A stretch of DNA of 64,000 nucleotides, taken from Cercospora beticola. Lineage: Eukaryota; Ascomycota; Dothideomycetes; Mycosphaerellales; Mycosphaerellaceae. Shown here in pieces: positions 30,048 through 41,794 of this stretch (the first letter of the stretch is position 1; every line of letters begins with the position of its first letter). The position numbers and the translations under genes are program-made. The stretch lies in the NCBI RefSeq assembly GCF_033473495.1, contig NC_088943.1:1096001-1160000 (forward strand), given 5' to 3'. Under the pieces are notes generated by a model. That model did no database searches. It saw only the letters and a program-made list of their open reading frames with translations, and was not told the DNA's origin.

Positions 30048-31523
30048 CTACTTCGCCGCCCCATCAACCTTGGTCGGCGTCACCTTCTCCTTTGCGGGAC
30101 TTCCTTTCATCACGTCTCCCAAAGGAAACTCCTCCTCTGCCTTCCTCTCGTCTTCTTCGGACCACGCGCGTGGTAGCACAGCGAATACAAGATAACTTGT
30201 ATGTGTCCTGACTTCGGGTTCAGTTCGATGCACGAGTCTGCCTTCCTTGTAAAGCTTTCGCTCCTCTGCTTCTCGCTTGATCTGCTCCAGTCTTTCTGCC
30301 TTGGTCAGCACACCGCCTTGCTCTCGCTTCCTCTCCTGTGGGATGATGTCCTGTCTAGATTCCGGTCAGTCTGACAAAGAAAAATATCCATGAATTGTAG
30401 CGTTGACCTACCGTAATCGCTCTAATGCCTCATTCACATTGGCAGCTGTCGCATTGACGCCTCTTAGACCTTCCTCTTTCAAGCCCACGCGCTCTCGGCG
30501 CACGTCTATTCGCTGGTTCTGGATTTCCACCATGCTGATATCGGCCCAGCCCAGCTTCCGTAATGCGGCGCACGTTGCTATTACTTGTTCGATACAAGGC
30601 GAGAAAGTGCAGAGCTGGATGGGGTTTTCAGGATTGAGCGGAGAATCAGGTCCGTCTCGCGTCAAGTTCTGCAGGGCAGTCCAAGGCGCTGGAAGATCAA
30701 GGAAGATGGCATCGGTCTTGGGTGAGCTGCCGTCGTCGAGAAGAAAGCCGTCGTTACAGACGTCACGATGTGTGAGATGGACAATGCCATCAAGACCGTG
30801 TTCTGTGATCTCCCGGCGAAGTGTCTCGACTCGCGGCTCATGGTATTCGTAGCTGTACACCCTGCCTACTTTTCGTCGCTTACTTTCTGAAGGGTAACCA
30901 TTGAAGACGGCTCTCGTTGCAGCGTGCGTGAAGCTGCCGCTCCCTGCACCGGCTTCGATGATGGTGCTACCAGGTCGCACTCGTAGTCGTTGCAGGATGT
31001 AGCTATAGTCGGGCGTGTACACGACCTGTGTTCGATGATCCAGCGAAGATGTCCAGGACTCAGGAGTTGGGGGCAAGACGTGTATGAAGCCTGAGCCCGC
31101 CTCGACTGGTTTCACTGCTGGAGCATCGCCGTTTGCTTCCTGTTTCCGCTTCTTTGTAGGTGATGATGCGAGTTCTGTTTCCTGCCCATCCGACTTTCGC
31201 TTCCTGCTGCCTTTCTCTTCCGCAGAGCCATTTTCTGCTGGTGCTGAGGCGGTGTCCTCTGGCTTCTTGTTCTTGCCCTTGCGTCCTCGGCTCCCTGTGT
31301 CAACCTTGCTCGCGCGCACCTGACTGCCCCAGTCGAGCCCGATCAATGTCTTGTGCGGGAAGCTGCCGAAGCGGGTGTTGGCGACTGCCCCTTCGGCATA
31401 CCCTTCATCGGAGCTCTCGGCGAGTGTGAGGGGAATCAGGCTGTCGCGTTTGAGATGTAATATCGCGAGCGAGTCCACCTCCGCTCTGGGCGTGGCATAG
31501 AGAAAGGGCGAGGGTCGTGACAT
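30048..31523 (-). CDS. TRM61: tRNA (adenine-58-N1)-methyltransferase catalytic subunit
   Basis: Exons 31523-30412 and 30354-30048 (minus), 57-nt phase-2 intron with gtaggt donor and ctag acceptor; 472 residues. It makes m1A58 in the tRNA T-loop as the SAM-binding subunit of the Trm6/Trm61 tetramer in the nucleus. SAM motif I reads IIEAGAGSGSFTHA, and the active-site motif IV reads DLPAPW, diagnostic of Trm61/TrmI enzymes. The C-terminal RTEPEVRTHTSYLVFAVLP is also family-typical. A Lys/Arg/Ser-rich insertion of about 75 residues (roughly 70-150) separates the N-terminal beta-domain halves and is probably disordered. A start upstream at 31619 in frame is possible but the 31523 ATG fits the family N-terminus. 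It diverges from GDB1. Confidence 0.93.
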
Positions 31524-32328
31524 TTTTAGCGACGGATGGTTGCATTGGTGGTGAATTTCTGCATCCCGGGGGCCGGGCTCAGGTCCGCTTGCTATCTTAT
31601 CGCGTTTGTGGAGGAACACGCGATGATGACAGGCGCGACCGTGGGAGGAGCTTGGGCCATGCGAGACTTGGCTGAACTAACGAAGTGGTTGAGTTTCCGG
31701 CTGGCAGACTGCAATTGGCATTGGGGCGTGCAACGAGCGCGGCAAGCGACCGCCAACGATGCAGAAAACACACCGCCTCGTGTCGGCGCGCTGTTGCAGC
31801 CATCATCATGTGCTCACGCGAGGCCGAAAGAGCGTGCGTGGATGGCAATGCAAGGCAAGATCGGCGATGGATACTTCCGGCGGGACCCAGAGCCTCAACG
31901 CACGCTGCACGCAGACGAGCGCACAGTGCAGGACAGAGCAGAGCATTGATGCAGCTGCCCACAATGTCGCTGCCGCCGCTTCCCTCTCCGCCGCGACGCA
32001 GCCAGGAAGTCGGTCAACACGTCGGTCCTGCTGTTGCCTCTCCTCCCCCCCTTCCTCTCCGCCCATCGCCCTCCTCTCCTCTCCTCTCTCTCGACATCTC
32101 ACCCCCGCCATCTACTCGTGTACCACTCCACGCGCCGCCGCGGAGCATTGAACCCAGCATCTTCGCCCATTGTCGCTCATTTGCGCGTCCGTCTCATCTA
32201 TAGCACTCTCCACCCATACACACTGCCCATTGATCTCTCCGACAACGACATACAACATTGACCAGGACAGCACCCATCGCCTGGGCACGTCGTTCTGATT
32301 GGGACGACCCAAAAAAGTTTTGCCCAGC
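31524..32328. promoter_or_regulatory. Divergent promoter region TRM61/GDB1 with CT-rich tract
   Basis: An 805-base spacer between two divergent start codons. A strongly pyrimidine-rich tract occupies about 32030-32110 (mostly C and T), which in filamentous ascomycetes often lies just upstream of transcription starts of well-expressed genes; it is on the GDB1 side. No protein gene is supported here despite several overlapping frames. Confidence 0.5.
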
Positions 32329-35300
32329 ATGTCACCCCAGCAGATCAGCAACCACACCGTGTACCTGCTCCCTCTTAAAGACGATGGATCTCCAGACCTG
32401 CCTGGCTCGCAGCCATATATATACCTCGCGCCACCCACGAAGCCGGCCTACAGCATTCGCTTTCAGATCGAAGGAACGAGCTCAATATGCAGAGAAGGAA
32501 GCCTTTGGGTCAACATTCCTGCCAAGGGACAGCCTTTTGATCGGAACAAGTTCCATGAGTACAAGTGAGCATTGCTGAAGACCTGCTTTCAGTGGTCAAT
32601 GCTAACAGAGGGACGAAGGCTGAATCCAAGCTTCACCGAGTCCATCCAGATCGATGTCCCCGTCCACACAGCTGGCGCATTCGAATTCTACTGCTCGTAC
32701 ACACCTCTGCCACCATTCTCGACCGGCAAAGTTGACACCCCCAAACCAACGCGGACAGAAACGCACTTCATCGATGTCTCACCACACCTCGAAGTCGACA
32801 AGGCACCTCTTCCGCTCGATGCCATCTCCATCATTTCGGTGCTGTCCAAGTTCATGGGCAAGTACCCGCATGATTTCCACCGACATCTGCGCGGTATCAG
32901 CGAAAGAGGCTACAATATGGTGCATTTCACACCTCTCATGGAGCGTGGAGAGAGCAATTCGCCATACTCCATCTACGATCAGCACACCTTCGACAAGGCT
33001 ATCTTCCCTCGAGGCGAGGCAGACATCGCGGAGATGGTCGAGAAGATGGAGCAGGATTACGGCCTTCTTAGTCTGACGGACGTTGTGTGGAATCACACCG
33101 CCAACAACAGCAAATGGCTGGAAGAGCATCCGGAGTCGGGCTACAATATCAATACAGCACCGCATCTTCGGGCTGCCTACGAGCTGGACAGCGCTCTGTT
33201 GGACTACTCCTCAAAACTGGCATCCCTTGGCTTGCCCACGCATTTGACCGGCGAGGCTGATCTGGTCAAGGTGATGGAGGGTATCAAGACTCACGTATTT
33301 GGCTCACTCAAACTGTGGGAGTTTTACGTCTGTGACGCGGAGAAGAATGCTCAGGCAATCACTTCTGCGTGGATGGAAGGCCAGATCGACACCAGTGTCA
33401 ACGTGCCAGAGGATGCTCGATCGTGGTCGCTTGGAGACAAGGTCGAATGGCTTCGCAAGCACGCTTGCCCTGGCATTGACCGTATGGGAGAGCGATTCCG
33501 CCGCAACGTCGCTCCTGGAAAAGGTGCTGCTTTCCTTCAGGCTCTTTATGGCAAGTTCGATCAGCACCAGAACAGCGCGGTCGATGAGCGCACTGCATAC
33601 GCCGCCATAATCAGCCTTCTGCACGGCCTCAATGTCGATTGGTACAAGGAGCACGACAACGACAAGGCGGCACAGCTGGAGCAAATCTTCAACCGGACCA
33701 AGTATATGAGGCTTGATCCGAATGGGCCAAAGATTGGCGACATCACAATTGAGCATCCGCTCATCGAGTCCTACTTTACTCGTCTGCCATGGAACGAGAC
33801 TACGAAACAGCACGATCCAGACTCGCTCGCGCTGGCCAACAATGGATGGGTATGGGCTGCAGATGTCATGCGTGACAATGCTGGGCCCAAGTCCAAGGTC
33901 TACCTTCGCCGAGAGCTAATTGTCTGGGGCGATTGTGTCAAGCTGCGCTGGGGAGCTGGCCCAAGCGACAGCCCTTTCCTTTGGAAGTTCATGACAGAGT
34001 ACACCCAACTCATGGCCAAGCACTTCCACGGCTTCCGTATCGACAATTGCCATTCAACTCCTCTTCATGTCGCATCTGCCATGCTGGATGCTGGTCGACA
34101 GGTCCAACCAAATCTGGTCGTTGCTGCGGAGCTGTTCAGTGGCGATGAACGAATGGACTTTCTCTACTGCAAGAAACTCGGCATCAGTTTTCTCATCCGA
34201 GAAGCAATGCAAGTCTGGTCCACGGCCGAAATGTCTCGCCTTGTGCACATCAACTGTGGTCGACCTATTGGATCCTTCGAGGTTGATGACATTTCTAGTG
34301 CAGATCGTCCATCATCTTCAGATGGAAGTGCGACGAATGGCAGTGCACCACAAGGCAAGACGATCATTCACAAGATCATCCCGTCCAAGATCCACGCCTT
34401 GCTCATGGACTGCACCCATGACAACGAGACCCCAGTCCAACGACGGGACGGCCGCGATACTCTACCGAACTCTGCCCTCGTAGCCATGTGCGCCTCCGCG
34501 TCTGGATCTGTCTTTGGCATGGACGAACTGTACCCAGCCTTGATCGAGCTTGTGCATGAGAAGCGACAGTACACGTCTCCCTACAGCAACCTGCAAGAAG
34601 GTCAAAACATGAAGATCGGGCCAAGCGAAGGTACTGGTGGCATCAAACGTCTCATGAACCAATTGCATGTCATCATGGGCAAGGACGGGTACGATGAGAC
34701 TTTCATCCACCACGACGGCGAGTACATCACAGTTCACCGCATTCACCCCAAGTCTCGCAAAGGTTACTATTTGATTGCACACACAGCGTTCCCTGGCTAC
34801 GGCAACGGCAATGCTGGCTTTGGACCGCAAACTCTTACTGGGACGAAGGCGAGACTGCTTGGCGCATGGAAACTCGAGGTCGACCAAAGTCACGATGCTA
34901 AACAAGCGGCACTCAACGACAAGGTCCTGCGTGGTATTCCCAGCAAGACCAAAGACCTCAGGGGTGTCAACGTCGAATCTCGCGGCGACGATACTGTCAT
35001 CGCTGTCCCCGGCGACTTCCCACCAGGCTCAATTGCGGTGTTTGAGACATGGATTCCTGGAGCAGAGCACAGCGAAGGACTCGACAAGTACCTGACATCT
35101 GGCGCTCGACAAGCCTTTGCAAATGTCAACCTCAACGACATCAACGCCATCCTGTACCGCTGCGACTCTGAGGAGCGTACTATGTCCAAGGGCGCTGACG
35201 GCGTGTACGCTATCCCCGGTCACGGCAGTTTGGTGTACTGCGGTCTGCAAGGCTGGTATTCGATTCTTCGGGATGTGATTGCCAACAACGACCTCGGCCA

Positions 35301-37100
35301 TCCTATCTGCAATCACCTTCGTGAAGGTCAATGGGCGCTGGACTACCTCGTCAACCGTTTGGAAAAGCTTGCGCAGCGCAAAGATGGCATCTACAAGGGC
35401 GTCACTCCTGTCGCCGATTGGCTCAAGTCACGTTTCGATGCCATCCGCAACGTCCCAAGCTTTCTGCTCCCACGCTGCTTCGCGCTGGTCATCCGCACTG
35501 CGAAGAAAGCAGCACACGAGCGCGCGATTGAACAGATGCATCCGAACATCCAGCACGGTCAGCGCTTCCTCAAGTCTCTGGCCATGGTATCCTGCCAAGT
35601 TCAGGGCTACATGGACAATGCGAAGCTGTGGCCTGACAAGCTCGACCCGGCGATGGCCGCCGGTCTCCCTCACTTTGCTCAAGACTGGGCTCGTGTTTGG
35701 GGACGAGACACCATGATTGCGATGCGTGGTCTGCTCACCTGTACTAGTCGTTATGCAGAGGCGAAAGAGCACTTGTACTCTTTCGGCAGCTTGGTCAAGC
35801 ACGGCATGATTCCCAATTTGCACAACTCTGGCACCCTCCCGCGGTACAACAGTCGAGACTCGGTCTGGTTCTTCCTACAAAACATTCAGGACTACATTGC
35901 CATGGCACCTGAAGGTGATAGTCTCCTCCAAGAAAGCGTACGTCGTCGTTTCTTGCCTTACGATGACACTTTCTTCCCTTGGAACGACCCACGGGCGTAC
36001 TCCAAGAACAGCACATTCGAGGAGATCATTCAAGAAATTCTTCAACGTCATGCTTCAGGCATGCATTTCCGGGAGTACAACGCCGGCTCGGACTTGGACA
36101 GTCAGATGAAGTCGGAAGGTTTCAACATCGACATTGAACCAGACTGGTCAAATGGTATCATCTACGGCGGTAACGAGTGGAATTGCGGTACCTGGATGGA
36201 CAAGATGGGCGAGTCTACCAAGGCTGGCAACAAAGGCCATCCTGGTTCTTCTCGTGACGGTGCACCAGTGGAGATAACCGGTCTACTGTACAGTGCACTT
36301 CGCTGGGTCGATGGGTTGCACAAGGCCGGCAAGTTCAAGTTCGATGGTGTGAAGAAGGCAGATGGTACGCTGATCAGCCACGGAGAATGGGCTGCGCTCA
36401 TCCAGAAGAACTTTGAGCATGCTTACTATATTCCTTTCGACCCGTCCGAATGGGAGAACTACGACATCAACCCCAAGATCGTCAATCGCAAGGGAATCTA
36501 CAAGGACGTTCATCGTGGAACCAAAGAATATCGGCAATACCAGCTTCGGCCCAACTTCCCCATCGCCATGGTTGTTGCACCCGAACTTTTCGACCCTGCT
36601 CACGCTCTGGGCGCGCTCGAGATTGCCGACAAGAACCTTCGTGGCCCTACTGGAATGGCAACTCTCGACCCAGCCGACATGGAGTACCATCCCGACTACA
36701 TCAACTCGGATGACAGTGACAACTATCAGACCGCACATGGACGCAACTACCACCAAGGGCCTGAATGGTTGTGGCCTACTGGGTTCTTCCTTCGCGCTCT
36801 GCTGTACTTCGATCTGAAGCGTCGCACTACGAAAGAAGGACGCGTCGAATCCTTCCAACAAGTCACTCAGCGTCTGAAGGGCATGAAGGAGATGATCAAC
36901 AACAGCCCGTGGAGAGGTCTCACTGAGCTTACCAATCGCAATGGCTCTTTCTGCGGCGATTCGGTGAGTCTACACTTTCCCAACTTCTTCAACAAGAGAT
37001 GTTACTAACTGTGACACAGTGCCCTACTCAAGCTTGGTCAGCTAGTTGCATAGTAGACCTCTACCACGATGCGAGCAAATTCGGCATGGAGTCGCAGTAG
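32329..37100 (+). CDS. GDB1: Glycogen debranching enzyme
   Basis: Exons 32329-32564, 32619-36963 and 37020-37100; introns of 54 and 56 nt; 1553 residues, close to yeast Gdb1. A bifunctional cytosolic enzyme: the N-terminal GH13-like 4-alpha-glucanotransferase (MVHFTPLMERGESNSPYSIY, FHGFRIDNCHSTPLHV) moves maltosyl or maltotriosyl units, and the C-terminal GH133 amylo-1,6-glucosidase (WARVWGRDTMIAMRGLL, GTLPRYNSRDSVWFFLQN) removes the branch glucose. The last exon encodes CPTQAWSASCIVDLYHD, conserved at the family C-terminus. Intron 1 uses a GAAG acceptor: the nearer CAG sites break frame and one is only a few bases from the CTAAC branch site. It works with glycogen phosphorylase in reserve mobilisation. 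Confidence 0.95.
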
Positions 37101-37515
37101 CTTGCTCCTCCAGCGACAGGCTACCTGACTGAGAAAGTCTTCCGAGTGGCAACTGGCCTCGCAAGCAAGGCGCATGTGGCTATCGTGAGCGCATCCTAAG
37201 AGTTCCTGACAGAGTTGTTCGCCTGCAGCGAGAGGGCTCTGGAGGCAAAAGTTCTACCTTGTTCAATTGTACAGTGTGCGGTGGAGAGAGCGCAAAGCTC
37301 TTGACCTAATTAGATGATCAAAATACCCTGAAAAATAGAATCGTATTGATATCCCTACCACTGTTGCCCTCGATATTCAATCTCAGTGAACTTGTGCATG
37401 CACATGTTGATTACTGCATTCTGTTGAACGGCACGATTCGTGATAACCGAGCACGTGGTTCCATTACTTTTGATGCATACATGCTGAGAATCTATCGCTA
37501 CCGTGTCATCTCGTC
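37101..37515. other. Convergent intergenic stretch GDB1/PXR1
   Basis: About 415 bases between two 3' ends. Presumed 3' untranslated sequence and terminators; the frame at 37346-38005 is antisense to PXR1. Confidence 0.4.
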
Positions 37516-38660
37516 TCATGAAGCGACCTGCGGCTTCATCATGAAAATCTCCTTCAACGCCTGTGCACTTCCCGCTGCCATCCTCTTTTGCATGATATAT
37601 CGATGTCGCACAGCCTGTCTCCCGCCCAGGAACGTTGGCGTAGACGTCCCTGATGCTGTCGTCGCGGCTTCTGACTCGCTGGCAACAGCAGAACTAGATT
37701 TTGAGTCCTTCTTCGCCTCTTTCGCGGCTCGCTTTGCTCGTTTCTCCTCTTTGCGTTTCCGGCGCTCTTCTTTCCGTTGGCGCTTCTCTGCCTTGAGGCG
37801 AGCTTTCTCGTCTTTATCGATGGGATTGCTGTCTTCTGATGAGCGTTTGGATTCTTTGCGCGAGGACTTTTTGCTGCGTTTTGATGAGGAAGAGGGCTTT
37901 TCGTCTTCGCTGGAGCTCGTGGAGTCTGATGTGGATTCTGCTTCTCGCGAGGGAACGTCGGTGGTGCTGGGGATATCTTCTGCTCCGGCTTCCATTCTTC
38001 GTTGACGTTTCATTTCTTTAATTGCGGCTGCGGTTCCGTTGGTGGCTTTTTGTCTTTTTTTCTGTTTTCGTCGTTTCTTTGCGGCTTTGCTGTCTTCTGC
38101 CTCCTCATCCTCGTCGTTTTCGGCGTCGCTGGCTTTACGCTTCTTCCCGCCTTCCTTTAAGTGTCCCAAATCGGTCTTGACTTCGCACATCTTATCGCCT
38201 ACTAGGAGTCCTCCTCTCACGAAGTTCAGGTTCCCGTATTTCAGCTTCAACTGCACATCCCGTAGCGTCTCCTCTTTCTTTTTCAACGCGACTTGGTCTT
38301 CCTCTTTCCCGTTCAATCGCCCCAGAAGTCCAGAGAACATGCTCAACCCGAAAGTCTCGGCATTCTGTGTTCCGATTTTCGCGCCGAGTCCGAGATTGTC
38401 TTCGCGAAGCATTACACGGATGTGGGAGGCATTGGCGGCGGTATAGTGATCTGAATGCGAGGCATTTTCTGCGCCGAGATAATCGCCAGGCTTCCAGCCT
38501 TGTTTGGAGAGGATTTTGTGGCCGAAGGATGTGGTGGATTTGGCCCAGGCGGTGTTGTTGGGGTCGGCGGAGAGTTTGGTTCTGGGAGGATGTTAGTCTG
38601 GGGGCATGATAGTATGGCCTGGATAGGTGCATACTTCTTCTTGTTCCCGGCGAGACCCAT
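37516..38660 (-). CDS. PXR1: G-patch nucleolar protein, PinX1-related
   Basis: Exons 38660-38635 and 38581-37516 (minus), 53-nt phase-2 intron; 363 residues. The first exon encodes only MGLAGNKKK, the conserved start of Pxr1/PinX1 proteins. The G-patch follows (SFGHKILSKQGWKPGDYLG, then DNLGLGAKIG). The C-terminal half is a very Lys/Glu/Arg/Ser-rich KKRK-type tail, typical of nucleolar factors. The yeast homologue activates the helicase Prp43 in rRNA processing, acts in snoRNA maturation and inhibits telomerase. The terminal segment TPTFLGGRQAVRHRYIMQKR is also conserved in fungi. The start codon is 279 bases from the divergent gene at 38939, suggesting a shared promoter. Confidence 0.9.
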
Positions 38661-38938
38661 GGCGGCGGTGGGCGTGGGGTGTGTGGTGTGCGACTGGCGT
38701 CGAGAACTTTTTGGAGACGGACTTGCTTCTTGCCTCGCATGGTTCGCTTTAGCCACAAAGGGTCCGAGCCAGTCTTGTCTTGGCGGGTTCAGCCACATAT
38801 CCTGTCCACTTCAGCCTGTTCGCCTGGCATACAAAACTACGAAAGTGCGTAGCTGACAATTTTGAAAGATGGAACGCTATTGCTCCAGCACCTGCGAATC
38901 AATATGAGCCTCCCCGTATTCCCGCATCTCAATCAAAG

Positions 38939-40549
38939 ATGGGAAGGAGGCAGTACCTAGAACGCCTCGCACTTGGCCGATCCGCATATCAAGATGAAGC
39001 AGAGCAGCCGCGAAGAAATGCTGGCTCGTCAAACGCATACCCGAGTCAAGAGGTGACTGGACACGAATATGAACAGCAATACGACTCCCAAGGCCGACCC
39101 ATCAATCCAGCTATCGAGGAATTCAACGCCGAGCAACGAAAAGCCCAAAATGCTGTCCTCGCCTTAGTCGGCATCGTGGAAAAGAAAGAAGAAATTGAGC
39201 AAAGTAGCGGCCTTCGGTACAGAGCGATCCAAGAGGCGCGTCGGGATCTTCTCAGAGATGAGCAGGATCGCGGCGAAGTGCTCGAGTATGCTGTCTATGC
39301 TGTCAATTTCCTGTTCCATCTCTGGCCGGATGCTTTCATCCAGCGGGTTCAAATTGGACTGTATGAATCTAGTCGTTCCGTTGCAGAAATTCTGTCAACA
39401 GAATGGGCTGAGATGTATCGTGGCGGGATGCGGTGGTCGCTGGCAAAGCGGTTTCCAGGAGGCGTGGCATCAGTCGTGCATGCGTTGACGAGGGTGGGGC
39501 TTATGGTGGGCGCAGAGTACGTCGTGGGTGAGCTTCAAGATTGGATTATGAGGAGCAAGTTGAGTCGAAAGACGAGGGAGAAATTGCACAAGGGCTTGGA
39601 ACACGTGCTACAAGGCCTTATAGCAGGTATCTGCATCGTCTTGATGCCGCTGGAGTACTACGCTGCCGCTCAGAGACTAGGACTGGCTCCTGCTCTATCC
39701 GTACTACCTGACTTTCGATCATTCTTCCCAGCGAAATATGCTGGAAGCTTTCATCGGCAGATCTGGAATGGCCGACCTGGATCTCGTATCGTAGGACTCA
39801 TCACATCACCAGGAGCATTCCTCTTCATCTACCGAATGCTGTTCTACGATGCCACAGACAGCGTCTTTCCGGTCTTTCATCTCATTACAGACTTCAAGTT
39901 TCCGGATGTCAACGACGATCCCACAAAGGTTGCGAGGCCTGGCTTCCAGCGTGATCCCGTGGGCTGGGTTCTTTATCAGTGCTACTCTCTGCGTTGCCGT
40001 TTCCTACAGCGCAGCGGCTGGTCCGTTATCAAACGCAATGAGAACCGGGCACTGCGTGACACTGATGAAGCAAATATCCGGCCTGTTTCTGCTGGAAAAG
40101 TCACTCCAGTCCATCGCTCGACGATCATGGCGCAACTACCAGTCCAGTTCGTGGCCGATGCTATTGATGGCGTGCTATGCCGAATCATCAATCTCCCATT
40201 CGAAGCGCTGATGATGCGAACAATAGCCGCCAATTTTCTGGCCTCGCCTAACGAAAAGACTGTCGCTGGTCTCATGTCCGCATCTAGGTTGTACGCTCCT
40301 TTCGGTGGCGGTCCTCTGACTAGAGGTGGTTCTGGACTGGGGCAGTACATGAGCCGCATAGGTCTTTCTCTGGCACTCTCGCTGACCCTTGACGTGGTCA
40401 TCTTCCACGGAATCTGCAATTCTGTAAGAAGATTGGGAGTCAGATATTTTGATTGGGGTAGGAAGGGCAAGATCGGGCAGGTCATATATAGCGAGGAGGG
40501 TTTTGCGGCTCGTGGTAGTCAAGAAGATCAGCTAGATCAAATGCATTAA
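38939..40549 (+). CDS. Conserved fungal membrane protein, function unknown
   Basis: The start at ATG 38939 gives 536 residues; the frame continues upstream without another ATG. Residues 1-80 are polar. A helical, charged segment (ERKAQ... around 65-110, QRKAQNAVLALVGIVEKKEE) follows. Several hydrophobic stretches appear in the second half: around GLIAGICIVLMPLEYYAAA, ITSPGAFLFIYRMLFYDA and IGLSLALSLTLDVVIFHGIC. No signal peptide, catalytic motif or known domain is recognised. Complexity and codon pattern are those of a real single-exon gene. It shares a short divergent promoter with PXR1. A possible organelle membrane location is inferred from hydrophobicity only. Confidence 0.82.
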   Translation: MGRRQYLERLALGRSAYQDEAEQPRRNAGSSNAYPSQEVTGHEYEQQYDSQGRPINPAIEEFNAEQRKAQNAVLALVGIVEKKEEIEQSSGLRYRAIQEARRDLLRDEQDRGEVLEYAVYAVNFLFHLWPDAFIQRVQIGLYESSRSVAEILSTEWAEMYRGGMRWSLAKRFPGGVASVVHALTRVGLMVGAEYVVGELQDWIMRSKLSRKTREKLHKGLEHVLQGLIAGICIVLMPLEYYAAAQRLGLAPALSVLPDFRSFFPAKYAGSFHRQIWNGRPGSRIVGLITSPGAFLFIYRMLFYDATDSVFPVFHLITDFKFPDVNDDPTKVARPGFQRDPVGWVLYQCYSLRCRFLQRSGWSVIKRNENRALRDTDEANIRPVSAGKVTPVHRSTIMAQLPVQFVADAIDGVLCRIINLPFEALMMRTIAANFLASPNEKTVAGLMSASRLYAPFGGGPLTRGGSGLGQYMSRIGLSLALSLTLDVVIFHGICNSVRRLGVRYFDWGRKGKIGQVIYSEEGFAARGSQEDQLDQMH

Positions 40550-40991
40550 GTCACTGTTGAAGAGTCGTGTTCGTTCGAGCTTGCAGTTTGGGGTCTTTTC
40601 TTGTGCTTAGATACTGCTGCGAGGGCTGAGACTTGCCGAGCGTCGCTTGCCGAACATTTGGCTTGCGTGTTGTGCTCGAGTCCAAGCTCGGGAAGGTAAG
40701 GATGTACCTGAAGAGGTAAGTAAAGTCGTCAATGCGACTTTTTGTTCCCAAGTGATGCAGAGCGTGAACTTGAGTCGAAGAGAACTGGACTTTCAATGCA
40801 TTTTCATTCAGTATGAGCGCCTTTCTACCGGTAGCCGCTGGCCTCTGGTGTGTATGGGGCTTCTACGCCGGACGCGACGGCCCAAGCACAGCGGCGGCAT
40901 TTCATGTCAAACCCATGGCTTTGTTGCGCCTTCATGCCTCTGCATTTCGAAATTCCGCGTCATCTCATAGCAGCACAGACAAAGCACCCGC
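40550..40991. other. Convergent intergenic stretch
   Basis: About 440 bases between the 3' ends of the membrane protein gene and the eL36 gene; nothing recognised. Confidence 0.4.
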
Positions 40992-41481
40992 TTAGTGACC
41001 GGCTCTCCTGCTCTCAGCGATGACCTTGGTCATCTCGTCCACCTTTCTCTTCGCACGGCCGAAAGTTCCGAGTCTCTTCTTTGCGAGCTTACGGGCGCGC
41101 TTGTCCTTGGAGTTGCGGAGAAGTTCGATAACGCGGCGCTCATATGGTGCGAGACTGTTGGTGGTGATGTCAGTTCCTGTCCTACTGTTCCTTCCATTCT
41201 GTTCCTCAAGGGCACACGTACCCAGCAACCTCCTTGACGATGTCCCGGACGAAAGCAGTTCTCTTGCTGAGGTGACCCTTCATGCGCGAAACACGAGGCT
41301 TTGGCTGGCGAGGGGTGACTTTCTGTGTGGAAAGGGATCGTTAGTCCTGTGTTGCAACTCCATTTCCATCACTCTCGATATCTCTCGGTCGGCGCAGCGG
41401 GGCGGTGGGTGGTGGTGCGAGACGTACGTGGCCAGCATTGATGCCGACGGCGATGCCGGACCTCTGCTTGACTTGAACCAT
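40992..41481 (-). CDS. RPL36: 60S ribosomal protein eL36, three exons
   Basis: Exons 41481-41428, 41322-41222 and 41154-40992 (minus); introns of 105 and 67 nt; 105 residues, the usual size. The large-subunit protein contains [20 protein letters not shown] and [20 protein letters not shown], both hallmarks of eL36. The first exon encodes only 18 residues ([18 protein letters not shown]), and the long first intron close to the start codon is typical of fungal ribosomal protein genes. It diverges from MDM31 across 313 bases. The frame track shows only pieces because of the introns. Confidence 0.95.
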
Positions 41482-41794
41482 CGTGGGCGGATCTGTTGTC
41501 GTTGGGCGATGTCGAGATGTTCAATCTCTGCGGAACAGACAAACAGCGAGAAGAGCGGCAGTGCGCTAGTGCGTGTGCGGTGGATTTCTTTTTGCCAAGC
41601 ATTTTCTGCCTGAGGCTGCCGATACGACACTTTCACAAGCACGCGCTTTGCCGCTTTAGTCGCTGGCGCCATCGCTGGTCATCGAGCTTGATTCTGGATT
41701 TCCGCCAGCCATTTTTGGTTTGCGTCAACCATCTCCGCCCACTCGCCCGCCCGCTTCAACAGTGAGGTGCAACAGTCCAGCATGCGCAGCTAAT
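41482..41794. promoter_or_regulatory. Divergent promoter eL36/MDM31
   Basis: 313 bases between two start codons, so the promoters must be shared or overlapping. No TATA box seen. Confidence 0.45.

Noticed and set aside
31685..32203. 172-aa plus-strand frame in the TRM61/GDB1 spacer
   Set aside because: It is low-complexity Pro/Ser coding through the CT-rich promoter tract, with overlapping frames on both strands.
36283..36861. 192-aa minus-strand frame and similar frames within GDB1
   Set aside because: Antisense shadows of a well-identified conserved enzyme.
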